In this document: piece by piece, positions 8,984-18,096 of the stretch
How positions within the stretch are numbered: position 1 is the stretch's first letter
Layout of the letters: every line of letters starts with the position of its first letter
NCBI RefSeq assembly: GCF_002087295.1
Contig: NZ_MWVI01000065.1
Coordinates: forward strand, 1-64,000
DNA: 64,000 nucleotides
Origin: Vreelandella lionensis
Lineage (GTDB): Bacteria > Pseudomonadota > Gammaproteobacteria > Pseudomonadales > Halomonadaceae
Reading direction: 5' to 3'
Position numbers and translations under genes: made by a program
The notes under the pieces: model-generated
What the model was told of the DNA's origin: nothing
Seen by the model: only the letters and a program-made list of their open reading frames with translations
Databases searched by the model: none

Positions 8984-9532
8984 ATGAAAATTTACAATGC
9001 CCCCGTCAGCCATAAAACCCAAGTGCGGCCCGCGCAGGTACGTGACATGATTCGCCACTGCGAGGCGTTGCAAGCGGCTTTCTACCACCTTAATAGTCAG
9101 ATGAATCAAGATTTCAGAAAGTGGTGGGAGACTCAATCTCGTGCCCAAGCATGGGAAATAGCGTGGCCTGTTTTGCCAGAAGTGCATGCGTTTCGGGAGG
9201 CTGCATTGAGTAACCATTTCGTCTGTAGCAAAAAGTGGCCAACGCTTGACGAGCTTGCTACGGATGACGTTCATTATTTCTTGCGCGCAGATTTGCAGAC
9301 GAATTGCTCGATTATCCCTGAAAGTCCTGATTTTATGTGGTTGCGCCGGTTCATTCATTCGGTCGTTATTTGGGATGTTTCTACCCCGGATGGCGACTAT
9401 CCCCTACTGGACGTGGCTAGATCCAAGTTCAACTGGGAATCTATGGCCGAGCTTCTGCAGCGTCAGCTCGACCAAGCCGAGCACGTTAGCGATGATTCTT
9501 GGACAGAAGTACGTCGTCCAAGCACAAAATAG
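8984..9532 (+). CDS. Hypothetical protein, possibly N-terminally extended
   Basis: I do not recognise this 182-residue protein. It is rich in Trp, His and Gln (for example WWETQSRAQAWEIAWPVLPE), soluble-looking, with no signal peptide. Codons upstream in the same frame read like protein (EGTFALWLTDDGCQRSAQQL), and an ATG at 8878 in another frame could be the true start across a one-base error; the ATG at 8984 has no good ribosome site. Its position between the toxin-antitoxin pair and the convergent minus-strand genes suggests island cargo. Confidence 0.5.
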   Translation: MKIYNAPVSHKTQVRPAQVRDMIRHCEALQAAFYHLNSQMNQDFRKWWETQSRAQAWEIAWPVLPEVHAFREAALSNHFVCSKKWPTLDELATDDVHYFLRADLQTNCSIIPESPDFMWLRRFIHSVVIWDVSTPDGDYPLLDVARSKFNWESMAELLQRQLDQAEHVSDDSWTEVRRPSTK

Positions 9533-9605
9533 TCACGCTATTTTCCCATCCTAACGGCATAACGCGGCCTGTTGGCCGCTTTCGTCCATATCTACAGGCC
9601 AGCTA

Positions 9606-10083
9606 TTATGACGGCTGGCCAACCAGCTTATGGGAGCGCACTTCATTTTTGGCGCAGGCCTCTAATTTATCAATCTGGCTTTGCAGGTAAGGTGTGGGCT
9701 CTTCGTGCTCAAACAGTCTGAATCCTTCCTTCAGCGTAAAATGCGAAGCCACAAGATTTGCCACCACCGCTGGCGACGGCGCACGAACTAATGGGGGCGA
9801 GACCTGCCCAGGATGATCGTCTCGCAACAACGAGGCCAACACCAGTGGGTAGTGTGCCGACCGCCACGGGCGTATGCTCGGCAAACAGGTTCTCGGTGTC
9901 GGACGGTGTCACCAGGGCGCACAGATCCAGTTTAGGGCAAGACCGAAATCACGACCGGAAACCGTGAGGCCAATGGCGGGATATCTGTGAACAGCAGGTC
10001 AATGACGCGTTGCTTTGTCGCCAGTAGGGCAATGTCGATGGGCGTCAGGCGCAGATCAGCGTGAAGGTCGGGCGAAAGCCGCA
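9606..10083 (-). CDS. SapC-like protein, frameshifted
   Basis: Reading the minus strand from ATG 10083 gives MRLSPDLHADLRLTPIDIAL followed by a RFPVVISVLP strand, then in a second frame LVTPSDTENLFAEHTPVAVG, then in a third RSAHYPLVLASLLRD and an HFTLKEGFRLFEHEEPTPYL block. This order (a PVV strand, an ENLF loop, an RYPF-like strand, a C-terminal LFDE-like block) resembles SapC-family proteins of unknown function. Two frame breaks (near 9935 and 9860) must be bridged. The similarity is moderate and made by eye. The location inside the island suggests cargo. Confidence 0.45.
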
Positions 10084-10173
10084 TGAAAAGTCCTTAGCTT
10101 AAAAGATACAACCACAACGCCCAGTACGGGGCGTTAGCGCAATGAAATCTCAATTACGGGTTGGGTAAGCACG

Positions 10174-10573
10174 TTACGGTGTTTTGCTCACTGCATCCTT
10201 ATCTTCGATCACCTCGGCCCAACTTTTCACTGTGTCTTCACCGTATTCTGCCTTCCATTCCTGTAGCTTAGGTTTTCGGAGGCTCCTGGGCCTCTACGAC
10301 ATCCCCTGTATGAGTATTGGTGTAGCGATTTAACGGCTTTGACTTGCCCCCTTTTTGACGCGGTGTTTTGGGCGTGCTCTTTGTGGCAGAGTGGCCGAAG
10401 AGCTGTAACAGCTCAGCTTCGCTCTTGCCGTGCTTTTTTAGGACGGTCTCAATGTCTTGCTTGAAGCCCACGGCTTGTTGGTAGGCTTCATCTTTCTCGA
10501 GTTGTTCAATCTTATCTGCAATACGCTGCTGGTCGCGCTTGAGCTGTTCGTGCTGGGTGATCGGATCGGTCAC
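10174..10573 (-). CDS. MvaT/H-NS-like xenogeneic silencer, frameshifted
   Basis: A small nucleoid protein of the MvaT type. It has an N-terminal coiled coil (HEQLKRDQQRIADKIEQLEK), a linker with FGHSATKSTPKTPRQKGGKS, and the AT-hook-like DNA-binding block NRYTNTHTGDVVEAQ. One base is lost near 10280; the next frame then gives PKLQEWKAEYGEDTVKSWAE, the conserved MvaT C-terminus, to the stop at 10174. I chose GTG 10573; a longer form from 10618 is possible. H-NS-type proteins bind AT-rich foreign DNA, so an island copy could quiet its own AT-rich defence genes or tamper with the host silencer network; that role is inferred. Confidence 0.75.
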
Positions 10574-10651
10574 GTTGTTGCCTGCTAATAAAGGACAATG
10601 TGCGCTAGGGTAAAACAATCGCTGGTAAGGTGCCAGCTTCTCAGTGTGTCC

Positions 10652-11827
10652 TTAAATTTCGAAAGGGGGTGGCTCCTGGGGTGCCTTGGCAGATGGCTTA
10701 TGGCGTGTCTTGCTGGGCGTCTTGCATTGCCCCTGTTTTCCTTTCGTTGCCCGCTTCTTTCCCGGACGCTGTGACGTCACCAAGGTTCGTGTGTGGGGGG
10801 GAAGATCGTAGTGCAGGTAGTTGTCGTAATGACTAAGGTAACGGATCAGCTGCTTTAAACGCTGTTGGTCTTCCTCGGTTTCCAAGGAACAGACGCCGTT
10901 GATCCTTGGTGCCTCGGGATGAAGGAGTTCCCCTTCGATCCAGGCTATCCCATGGTTGTTCGTTACGTTCTGCCAACGTTGAGCGAATGCCTGCGGCAAG
11001 GAGGCGCCTTCCTGCACGTAGCGAGCGTCATACAGGAAAATCATGTCGTGCACCAAGCCCTTCATCGGGAAGTAATGCAGCTTGCCCACGTAACCCACCA
11101 AATAATTGAACAAGGGATTACCTCGGCGGTTCTTAAGGAATGCCTGGCGATCTTTGAGACTTTGGGCGAGGTCAGCGTAGTGAAGGGTTCGATAACTCAA
11201 CTGTACCTGGACCCAGAGCAAATACGGCGCTTGCTGAAAAGCCGATCGCATCCACGTCCTGAGGGATGACGCCCGTGACTTGGCAAGGGTGGTGGACTCT
11301 TTGACTTGACGCTTGAAGGCAGGAGACGTGATCTCTTCGGTCAACAATTCGAGCGATGTCTGAAAACGTTGACTCACCTGACGTGCTTCAAGCTCCGGTA
11401 GCGACAGGTCGCGCCCTGAATAAGATCCCATCCAACACCAGCCAAGATGCTTGTTAAATGCCCGAGCATACAAGCTGAGGTTATAACGCCCATCATTCAG
11501 CTGCATCAAGGTCTCTAAGTGAAGACGGTATTGATAAAACCGGCTGCGGTCTTTCACTCGCCAACGTCTTTTATGTTTTGGCTGTCCAGGAAGGAGTGGC
11601 TTAGGGATAAAGTCATCTTCTAGAAGGCGACCCTGTAACGGTCGCCGAGGAATCGCTTGGATGGCCTTTTCAATGTCAGGTAGTTTCTTGATCGGGTCAT
11701 CAGCAGGAAACACCACTTCCTTCGCACTTGCTTCTTCACGACGATTAAATGTGCAGGCAATTGCCATCGAACTGTCGAGTGTGGCAGCGCCTTCGGTAGG
11801 GGCAGCATCGTCGTGGGGCAAGGTCAT
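10652..11827 (-). CDS. Large protein distantly like inovirus Gp2 / YagK-YfjJ
   Basis: A 391-residue protein. The central part (RSRFYQYRLHLETLMQL, YFPMKGLVHDMIFLYDARYV) and the end of its core (LKQLIRYLSHYDNYLHYDLP followed by a final R-T-L-V-T-S-Q-R) follow the order of the inovirus-Gp2/YfjJ domain in the neighbour at 12401-13092, including a closing SYL-like helix and a basic tail. The usual HYH metal motif is not evident: only GLVHD is present. The last 45 residues are very Lys/Pro-rich (GKKRATKGKQGQ), suggesting nucleic-acid binding. A role in replication or mobilisation is inference; it could be a degenerate paralogue. Confidence 0.5.
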   Translation of the reverse strand: MTLPHDDAAPTEGAATLDSSMAIACTFNRREEASAKEVVFPADDPIKKLPDIEKAIQAIPRRPLQGRLLEDDFIPKPLLPGQPKHKRRWRVKDRSRFYQYRLHLETLMQLNDGRYNLSLYARAFNKHLGWCWMGSYSGRDLSLPELEARQVSQRFQTSLELLTEEITSPAFKRQVKESTTLAKSRASSLRTWMRSAFQQAPYLLWVQVQLSYRTLHYADLAQSLKDRQAFLKNRRGNPLFNYLVGYVGKLHYFPMKGLVHDMIFLYDARYVQEGASLPQAFAQRWQNVTNNHGIAWIEGELLHPEAPRINGVCSLETEEDQQRLKQLIRYLSHYDNYLHYDLPPHTRTLVTSQRPGKKRATKGKQGQCKTPSKTRHKPSAKAPQEPPPFEI

Positions 11828-11980
11828 GGCAGTGGCTCAGCAGCGTCGTGATCAGGGGGAAAACCAGTTGCCAAAGAGTTTATCAGAATCGCTAAATATT
11901 TTTATACTAAATGCAAAAAAAGCTCCGCGATTTATTGCCTAAAGATAAATTCCCAGAAATAGTGAATCAACAGCTTAGCG

Positions 11981-12323
11981 TCAATTTTCAGGGGTTAGGC
12001 CCGGCCATGCCGGTTGATCGCTTGCCCAGCGCTCTAGCAACGCTTTGCCCACGCCCGAGGGCAAGCGTCGGCCCTGTTCCCACTCCTGCCACGTGCGCTT
12101 GCTGACCCCTAGCTCCGCTGCCAGTGCTGACTGACTCAGCTTGCGCAATCGTCGTAGGGCAATGACGTCACGCACCAGTCGCCGAGTTGGCTCCTTGCGT
12201 GCCAGCATGGCCAAGCGATGATCCCCAAAGGGGTCCAAGGCGTGGGCTGGCAGAGACTGTGGGTAGCTGAGCGCCCAGCGGTGACCTCCAGGGTGACGGA
12301 CGTTTCATGGGAAAAGACGTCAT
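11981..12323 (-). CDS. XRE-family transcriptional regulator, frameshifted near start
   Basis: A small regulator with a clear helix-turn-helix: RDVIALRRLRKLSQSALAAE followed by LGVSKRTWQEWEQGRRLPSG, resembling orphan antitoxin or YiaG-like proteins. A good ribosome site (AAGGAG, 12331-12336) points to ATG 12323. That frame (MTSFPMKR) must shift near 12305 to enter the frame reading HPGGHRWALSYPQSLPAHAL and then the HTH. The in-frame TTG at 12238 would give a shorter 85-residue form. It sits between the two Gp2-like genes and probably controls them. Confidence 0.65.
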
Positions 12324-12400
12324 GGGATGACTCCTTGAGATGAAGGGAGAATCAAATAAAAAGAGGAAGGCCCGCCAGTGACGAACCCTCACGCATAGTA

Positions 12401-13092
12401 TCAAGCACGGCTGTAATCAAAGACGTGCATACCCTGGCCGATCGTCTTGCTGTGAGCCTTGCACAGGTAGCTGGCCATGAACATGGTCTCATCCATGCTG
12501 ACCCAATCATGGCGATGCAGGATGCGAGACCAGGGAACCTCCGTCACCGGGTTCTCGCTGACGTGCACCAGCTGTTTAAACCAGGAATCGTCAGGATCAA
12601 ACCCCATGGCCTTCAACCATGCTCGCATCATTCGGTGATAGAGGTTATCCAGCGTGTACAACCGTACTCGTCCGGGGCAAAGTACCCGAGGTTGTCGAAG
12701 GCCGCCTTGTTGACGAACATCATCACGTGGTAGTGCGGCTTGTCGCTGGTGTCCTGCTCCCGTGCCCAGAGGTAGCGTACCGGGGTCTGGTGCTTGGTGT
12801 TGGCCTTGCGAATCTCGTAGCGAAAGTAACGGAAGAAGGCCGCCAGGACGTCCTTATTGTCGTGCATCGATGACCGCTGCATCGCATCAGGGAAACGAAG
12901 ATCAATACGAAAAACAAAAACCTCTCGCTGAAGGTTGCAGATGGTGTTCAAGGTCAGAAAGGCACGCTCCAGGTAGTTTTCAATCAATGGACCATTCTTA
13001 CGCTGGCTGACGTCGAACCCTTGGTAGATATTGTCGTAATACAGGCGGAGCTTATCGTTTAGGGGATGACGCAGTGGATGGTGGTCAAACAT
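12401..13092 (-). CDS. Inovirus Gp2-family (YagK/YfjJ C-terminal domain) protein, frameshifted
   Basis: Starts at ATG 13092. Diagnostic blocks are NYLERAFLTLNTICNLQREV, then VFVFRIDLRFP, then PVRYLWAREQDTSDKPHYHV and MMFVNKAAFDNLG. The PHYHV motif is the H-x-H pair found in rolling-circle-like Gp2 proteins of inoviruses and integrative elements. Near 12660 the frame shifts and continues as YTLDNLYHRMMRAWLKAMGF to a SYLCKAHSK...FDYSRA end, normal for the family. It probably helps replication or mobilisation of the island; the activity of this family is not firmly established. Confidence 0.8.
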
Positions 13093-13792
13093 GGGTACAC
13101 CTCGCGGATAGGTTGAGAGAACGATCCGCAGCGGTGGTCTTGTGGCGTAGGGGAAGTAAGCATGGCGATGTTAAGAATCGCCTTTTACGACACCACAGGC
13201 AGGGCAGCAGACGTCTTCAACACGTCTGCTTACCCGTAATCAGTGATGGTCTTTCACGCGTGAGGAGGTCTGCACCGGGGGCTGTGTGGGCCCACGTCTT
13301 GGCGGATACTGAATGCCTTGAATGGGCTATCACAAGTGAGCCCATAAGCGCTCATAAAGACCCTATTGAATGCCTATAATACTAAACCCTCGAATGAGAC
13401 ATACCGACAGGCAAGGCTCCGTCTATGCTTTGCTTCCCAATCCCCAGTGAAACCCTATCAATGTCACAAAAGACACGTTATCAGGAAATTCCGTTGAGTT
13501 GACCGACACAAGACACCGTGACGGGATGGCGTCACGGGTCGCTGCATCCTATTCGGGAAGGCGGTATACAATTACATCGCCCCAGCCGTTTTCCTCGATA
13601 GTGGCCGTCGCAGGCCGTAAAACCCCATCTTTTGCCGTGGCTGACGTATGACCGGTGAATACGGGCCTTGATGGCCGTGTTGTCCTAGTGGGTCATTCGA
13701 TTCAAAAAAATCTCAGCCACATACTACCTCCATGAAGCTATCAGGGATGGCTTAGCCAGCATCCATTTCACTGCTAATGGAGGAAGATCTTC
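13093..13792. other. Divergent control region between minus- and plus-strand halves of the island left arm
   Basis: About 700 bases separate the minus-strand block ending at 13092 from the plus-strand block starting at 13793. It holds a TATAAT box near 13375-13380, a perfect 8-bp hairpin at 13516-13537 (CCGTGACG / CGTCACGG) and one possible small minus-strand gene (13549-13696). No RNA gene could be identified by eye. Confidence 0.5.
13549..13696 (-). CDS. Possible small protein, frame broken
   Basis: On the minus strand one frame reads RPVFTGHTSATAKDGVLRPA then TATIEENGWGDVIVYRLPE and stops at 13549, which looks like protein. The nearest ATG (13696) is in another frame and meets a stop after three codons, so a small gene here needs a frame correction. 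No family is recognised. Support is composition only. Confidence 0.25.
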
Positions 13793-14125
13793 ATGACACC
13801 TCACTGTCCAAAGTGTGGTTCCCCAAATGTTATATCTCGCAACCTGGGTAGAAAGGTCGGCGGTGCTACTGGGGCCGCTGCCGGTGCTGCGTCTGGGGCT
13901 GCCGGAGCCCTTAGTGGTGCCAAGGCGGGGGCGCTGGTCGGTGCAATGATAGGGCCGGCAGGCATTACCATTGGTAGCCTGTCCGGCGCTGTATTTGGTG
14001 GGTTGTTAGGCGGCACGACCTTTGGTGCTGCCGGTGCCAAGCTGGGCCATGAGATTGATCAGAAAATACTCGATAACTACGCCTGCTGTGACTGGGACTG
14101 CACCTTTCGTCCACACGCTGAATAA
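13793..14125 (+). CDS. Zinc-ribbon protein with inserted glycine-zipper hairpin
   Basis: A 110-residue protein. Residues 1-18 contain CPKCGSPNV, half of a zinc ribbon; residues 20-90 are almost entirely Gly/Ala/small residues in G-x-x-x-G spacing (GATGAAAGAASGAAGALSGA and so on), as in glycine-zipper membrane proteins; residues 95-105 hold CCDWDC. The two Cys pairs would close one zinc site, with the glycine-zipper hairpin threaded between them. The ribosome site GGAGGA lies at about 13780. Such proteins occur on mobile elements without a known function; an effector that inserts into the membrane is only a guess. Confidence 0.65.
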   Translation: MTPHCPKCGSPNVISRNLGRKVGGATGAAAGAASGAAGALSGAKAGALVGAMIGPAGITIGSLSGAVFGGLLGGTTFGAAGAKLGHEIDQKILDNYACCDWDCTFRPHAE

Positions 14126-14258
14126 CCGCTTATCAGCGGCCCTCTCTACTGCTTAATACGACGACTACCTCAACACGCATTCGCTTGCCCGCCTTACTTA
14201 GGGCGGGCCGCTATGCCGTGTGCGCTCATTCATATTGAAAATCCTAAAGGAGTTTGTA

Positions 14259-15219
14259 ATGGCTCATCTCGTTGAACAAATGGCTTACGTTGGCGATACC
14301 CCTTGACATGGCATGGGGCAGCAACTGTCCCGTCATCAACCGCTAGAAATCTGGCAGCAACAGGCCGGTATGAACTGGCACATTGAAGAAGCCCCGGTAC
14401 GCTTTATTGCCGAGGGTGCAATCCACCTGGGCAGTATTCACTCATTCCCTGAACAGAAAGTGCTTTACCGCTCTGATACGAAGGTACCGCTATCAGTGGT
14501 CTCCCAGCGCTATAAGGTGGTTCAACCCGAAGAGATACTGGAATTCTACCGAGACCTCACTGAATACGCCGGGTATGAACTGGAAACTGCTGGGGTATTA
14601 AAAGGCGGTCGTAAGTTCTGGGCTTTGGCACGCAGTGGCTTAAGCACCTCGCTTAAAGGGCAGGATGAAGTAAACGACTATTTACTACTGGCGACCTCGT
14701 GTGACGGCACCTTGGCGACCATGGCCACGCCTACCACGGTAAGGGTGGTGTGTAATAACACGCTGCAAATTGCGGTGGATGGTACTTCGCAAGCTGTGAA
14801 AGTGCCCCATCGGTCGGAGTTCGATCCGCGTGCGGTGAAGAGCCAGCTGGGTATTTCTGTTTCACAATGGAACGACTTCATGTACCGCATGAAGGCCTTG
14901 GCAGAACGCAAGATTGATCACCATGAAGCACAGCACTATTTCTAATCGGTGATTTGCGGGGCCGAGAAGCCGATAGACGATCCCTCTAAGCTGCCCAACT
15001 ACCGAGCGCTCAATAAGGTGTTACCACGGTGAAGGTCGAGGTCCTCACCTAGTTACCGCCAAAGACACTGCCTGGGGCCTGCTTAATGCCGTGACCGAGT
15101 ACGTGGATCACGACAAACGGGCACGCAGCAACGACACCCGTATGGATTCGGCGTGGTTCGGCCAGGGCGCTCAGCTCAAGCAAGAAGCACTGGATGCCGC
15201 ATTAGCGCTAGTGTCTTAA
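14259..15219 (+). pseudogene. DUF932 (phage/plasmid-like) protein, disrupted
   Basis: Starts at ATG 14259 with AAAGGAGT just upstream. The family signature is clear: MAHLVEQMAYVGDTP then (stop) HGMG, KVLYRSDTKVPLSVVSQRYK, VRVVCNNTLQIAV, and in a later frame VTAKDTAWGLLNAVTEYVDH and DSAWFGQGAQLK. DUF932 proteins accompany recombination genes on phages and plasmids. Lesions: TGA at 14304-14306 where relatives have Trp (TGG), TAA at 14943-14945, and a frame change near 15027. Three hits make this the most damaged gene of the module; it is a pseudogene unless the sequence is wrong. Confidence 0.82.
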
Positions 15220-15299
15220 CCAACCTATCGGTAGGGCTTCGTTCTACCCCTTACTGCGATTTTCCAAACCAATGATATTCACCATCTCCCCGGCATAGA

Positions 15300-15328
15300 C
15301 GCCCAGCCCCTCAAAGGCTGGGCGTTTT
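15300..15328 (+). terminator. Rho-independent terminator after DUF932 gene
   Basis: CGCCCAGCC (15300-15308) pairs with GGCTGGGCG (15316-15324), followed by TTTT. It lies 80 bases after the DUF932 stop and ahead of the next small gene. Confidence 0.7.
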
Positions 15329-15358
15329 GCTGTGGGGCTTATGCCGCGAGGTACTGCC

Positions 15359-15535
15359 ATGACGTTTATTTCCCATGCCATTGAAGTTGCTTTAACGCGT
15401 CTGACTGAAGAGCTAATAGCCAACCATGCCCACCGCGCTGACACCGTGGTCTGCGCTCAAGGCACGTTTTATCGAGCTGAGGTACGACTAGTGCCTATTA
15501 AAGCCAATGAGCTAGCCCAGCATTTAGCGGAGTAA
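15359..15535 (+). CDS. Small hypothetical protein
   Basis: A 58-codon frame beginning at ATG 15359 (MTFISHAIEVALTRLTEELI...YRAEVRLVPIKANELAQHL). The longer frame from 15332 adds only an unlikely N-terminus. It sits between DUF932 and ERF genes in the same orientation. No family is recognised; codon use is like its neighbours. Confidence 0.5.
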   Translation: MTFISHAIEVALTRLTEELIANHAHRADTVVCAQGTFYRAEVRLVPIKANELAQHLAE

Positions 15536-15608
15536 TGCCGCGATCACTTCATAACGATGCCTGGCTACACGGCATCACCATCATTGCTTGTTTTAATGGA
15601 GGTGCCCA

Positions 15609-16396
15609 ATGGCACGATCCTCTAATGTGGTAAATTCTTCTTCCCGTCCGGTAACACCCCCAACCAAAGCCAACGCCGCTGCTATTACGGCGGTACCAGC
15701 ATCCCCCGTTGAGTCGGCCTCGACAGCAGAAAGCACCGCGATCATCCAGGTAATTGAACGCGCTGCCCTCAATCCCGATGTCGATATCGACAAGCTCGAA
15801 AGACTTCTTGAAATGCAGGAACGCGTCATGGACCGTCAGGCCATGATGGCCTATAGCGCTGCCATGGCGGCCATGCAGACCGAACTGCCTAGCATTGAAG
15901 AGCGTGGTCAAACCAACAACGGTTGCTACGCCACGTTGGAGGATATTGTCGATACGGTGCGGCCGATCATGCAGAAGCATGGCTTTGCGGTGAGCTTTCG
16001 TATTCAGACGCAGGAGCGCGGTATCCAGGTAACCGGTGTGCTGATGCACAAGGATGGCCACCGTGAAGAGACCAGCATGCTCCTGCCTGCGGATATGAGT
16101 GGTAACAAAAATGCTGTGCAGGCGTTTGGTTCCTCTACCAGCTACGGCAAGCGCTATGTCCTTTCTGCACTGCTCAACATCACCACACGCGGCCAGGATG
16201 ATAATGGCAACGCCAGTACCAAGGCAGGCATCAAGAAAGTCACCCCATTCCAGGCAGGCCAAATCCAACGCTTGATCAGCCAATGCCCCGCAACGACCCA
16301 GGAGTGGTTTAGCGGCAAGTACGGCTCGGCTGTGCAAGTACCGAATAGCGACTTCGACAAGCTCGGGCATCGCTCACCAAGCGAGCCGTTAAGTGA
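15609..16396 (+). CDS. ERF-family single-strand annealing protein
   Basis: Phage-type recombinase that anneals complementary single strands. After a low-complexity N-terminus (Ser/Pro/Ala-rich, about 45 residues) come the ERF blocks AYSAAMAAMQTELPSIEERG, YATLEDIVDTVRPIMQKHGF and QAFGSSTSYGKRYVLSALLN. The C-terminal block VPNSDFDKL is followed by a one-base break near 16365; the other frame gives ASLTKRAVK and a stop at 16396, the usual ERF ending. It pairs with the YqaJ exonuclease 37 bases downstream, as Red-beta pairs with lambda exonuclease. Confidence 0.9.
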
Positions 16397-16433
16397 ACGG
16401 CGTACCAATCCTATCTGAGTAAAGGAGGCATTC

Positions 16434-17045
16434 ATGCAGATACTCAATATGTCGCAAGGCTCTCCTGAGTGGCTGGCGGCGCGCTTAGGGCGCGTCACCA
16501 TGTCGGAGCTAAAGTCATTGCTGGTTAAAGGCAAAGGCCCTGGTGGATTGGGTGCCGGGGCCATTACCTACATGCACCGGTTAATAGGCGAGCGCATAAC
16601 CGGCGAGCTGGCCGAGCCGTTTCAGGGTAACGCGCATACCCGTCGTGGCCATGAGCTGGAAGGCGTGGCACGTGCGCTTTACTGCGATGCCACTGGCGAA
16701 CCCCAGCCCCAGGAGGTGGGCCTGATCCTTAATCACGAGGTGGGCTACTCGCCAGACAGCCTAGTAGGCGCTAACGGCCTGCTAGAAATCAAAACCAAGC
16801 TGCCCAAGTTCCAAATCGAAGTGCTGTTGAATGGAGAAATACCCGATGAGCACATACCCCAATGCCAGGGTGGTCTATGGGCCAGTGAGAGGGAATGGAT
16901 CGATTTTGTCAGCTATTGGCCGGGTATGCCGCTGTTTATCAAGCGCGCTTACCGTGACGACATCATGATCCGCACCATTGCCGAACGGGTTGAAGCATTT
17001 CACGAAGAGATGGAGCGGCGCATCAGCCAAGTGATGGCTGCGTGA
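16434..17045 (+). CDS. YqaJ/lambda-exonuclease-type recombination nuclease
   Basis: A 203-residue nuclease of the PD-(D/E)xK fold that trims duplex ends 5' to 3' to make substrate for the annealing protein. Motifs: QGSPEWLAARLGRVTMSELK (N-terminal YqaJ block), HTRRGHELEGVARALY (active-site E helix), VGYSPDSLVG with the catalytic Asp, LLEIKTKL (E-x-K), and PQCQGGLWASEREW (Q helix). Complete and in frame. AAAGGAGG lies before ATG 16434. A strong terminator follows at 17090. Confidence 0.92.
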   Translation: MQILNMSQGSPEWLAARLGRVTMSELKSLLVKGKGPGGLGAGAITYMHRLIGERITGELAEPFQGNAHTRRGHELEGVARALYCDATGEPQPQEVGLILNHEVGYSPDSLVGANGLLEIKTKLPKFQIEVLLNGEIPDEHIPQCQGGLWASEREWIDFVSYWPGMPLFIKRAYRDDIMIRTIAERVEAFHEEMERRISQVMAA

Positions 17046-17089
17046 CGGAATCCATACCTCAAACTTCAACACGCTATCTAACGACATAG

Positions 17090-17119
17090 ATGCCGGGGCC
17101 ACCGCCCCGGCATTTTTTT
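17090..17119 (+). terminator. Strong rho-independent terminator
   Basis: ATGCCGGGGC (17090-17099), loop CACC, GCCCCGGCAT (17104-17113) and a run of seven T. It ends the ERF-exonuclease unit. Confidence 0.9.
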
Positions 17120-17136
17120 ATTTTTTGGAGGCAACC

Positions 17137-17635
17137 ATGACAACACGCCAAACTCAAAGCCGGGGAAGTGGCAGGCACCTACCATGTAACATCGCCCGTT
17201 ACCGAAACCGACATCATTACCATGGCCAAGCGCTTCGCACGACGTAAGCTCGCCAAAGGCCGCAAGATCACACAGCCCTCGCAGGCATTTGAACATTTAC
17301 AACTACTGCTTCAGGACTACGAGCACGAAGTATTCAGCGTGTTGTTTCTGGATAGCCAGCATCGGGTGATCCGTTTCGAGGAGCTGTTTCGCGGCACCAT
17401 CGACGCTGCTAGCGTTTATCCACGTGAAGTATTGAAGGCAGCACTCGCCTATAACGCCGCTGCCGTTATTTTGGTACACAACCACCCCAGCGGTGACCCC
17501 GAACCTAGTGATTCAGATAGGAAAATAACCGAGCGACTCAAAGAGGCGCTTGGGCTGATGGATGTTCGCGTAATAGATCATGTGGTGGTGGGAAGTGATG
17601 GATGCACGTCGTTTGCAGAGAAAGGGTATTTATAA
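17137..17635 (+). CDS. RadC/JAB-domain protein, N-terminal frameshift
   Basis: Metal-binding MPN/JAB-type protein common on islands beside recombination genes. The metalloprotease-like signature is intact: VILVHNHPSGDPEPSDSD (near 17470-17525), with conserved upstream FLDSQHRVIRFEELFRGTID. The best ribosome site (GGAGG) serves ATG 17137; its frame must shift near 17150 to enter KAGEVAGTYHVTSPVTETDI. Despite the name, RadC proteins have no established DNA-repair activity. Confidence 0.85.
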
Positions 17636-18096
17636 AGCATGATTCTCAATGTCACTGGTACTACCCTTGGGGTGGTGCCGGTGCCCCAATGCTAGGTTTA
17701 TTTTTTGTCTATTTGTCAGCTGTAAGCTGATTTTGCGAAAAAAAGGGTAAGGTGAGGCTTTTAACCAAGTTGATAGGTTATTGCGTTGAGCGAGCCAACC
17801 TTAAGTAGCGCTTGCGTCGGTGCTACTCTAACCCCTAAATATGCAGTATTAGGCGTAGGACGATAGCTTTAAGGCGATGGGTACCCAATCCTTGGAAACC
17901 TTCTGTTACTCGTCATTATAACGCCGGGTTAGCGTGGCGTTTGCCAGTCGATCATGTGTGGCAGTGGGTAGTATTGCCCGCCTTAGTTGGCCGGTACAGT
18001 GCTGATTATCCTCCCAAAGGTGTTTGTCTGATGTTACGCCACCGCTTGTCTACAAAGTAGCACCCGCCAGCAGTTGAATAGGAAAAACAGCACTCC
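17636..18096. other. Non-coding gap between recombination module and defence cluster
   Basis: 460 bases with no convincing gene on either strand. It presumably carries the promoter of the methyltransferase-led cluster. I see no strong dyad. Confidence 0.5.

Noticed and set aside
13074..13379. Plus-strand frame of 101 codons in the divergent region
   Set aside because: Starts inside the Gp2-like gene on the other strand; composition is not protein-like and no ribosome site is present.
14304..14306. In-frame TGA in the DUF932 gene as a selenocysteine or recoded Trp codon
   Set aside because: No SECIS-like hairpin was evident, relatives have TGG (Trp), the gene has two more lesions, and TGA serves as the normal stop of many neighbouring genes.
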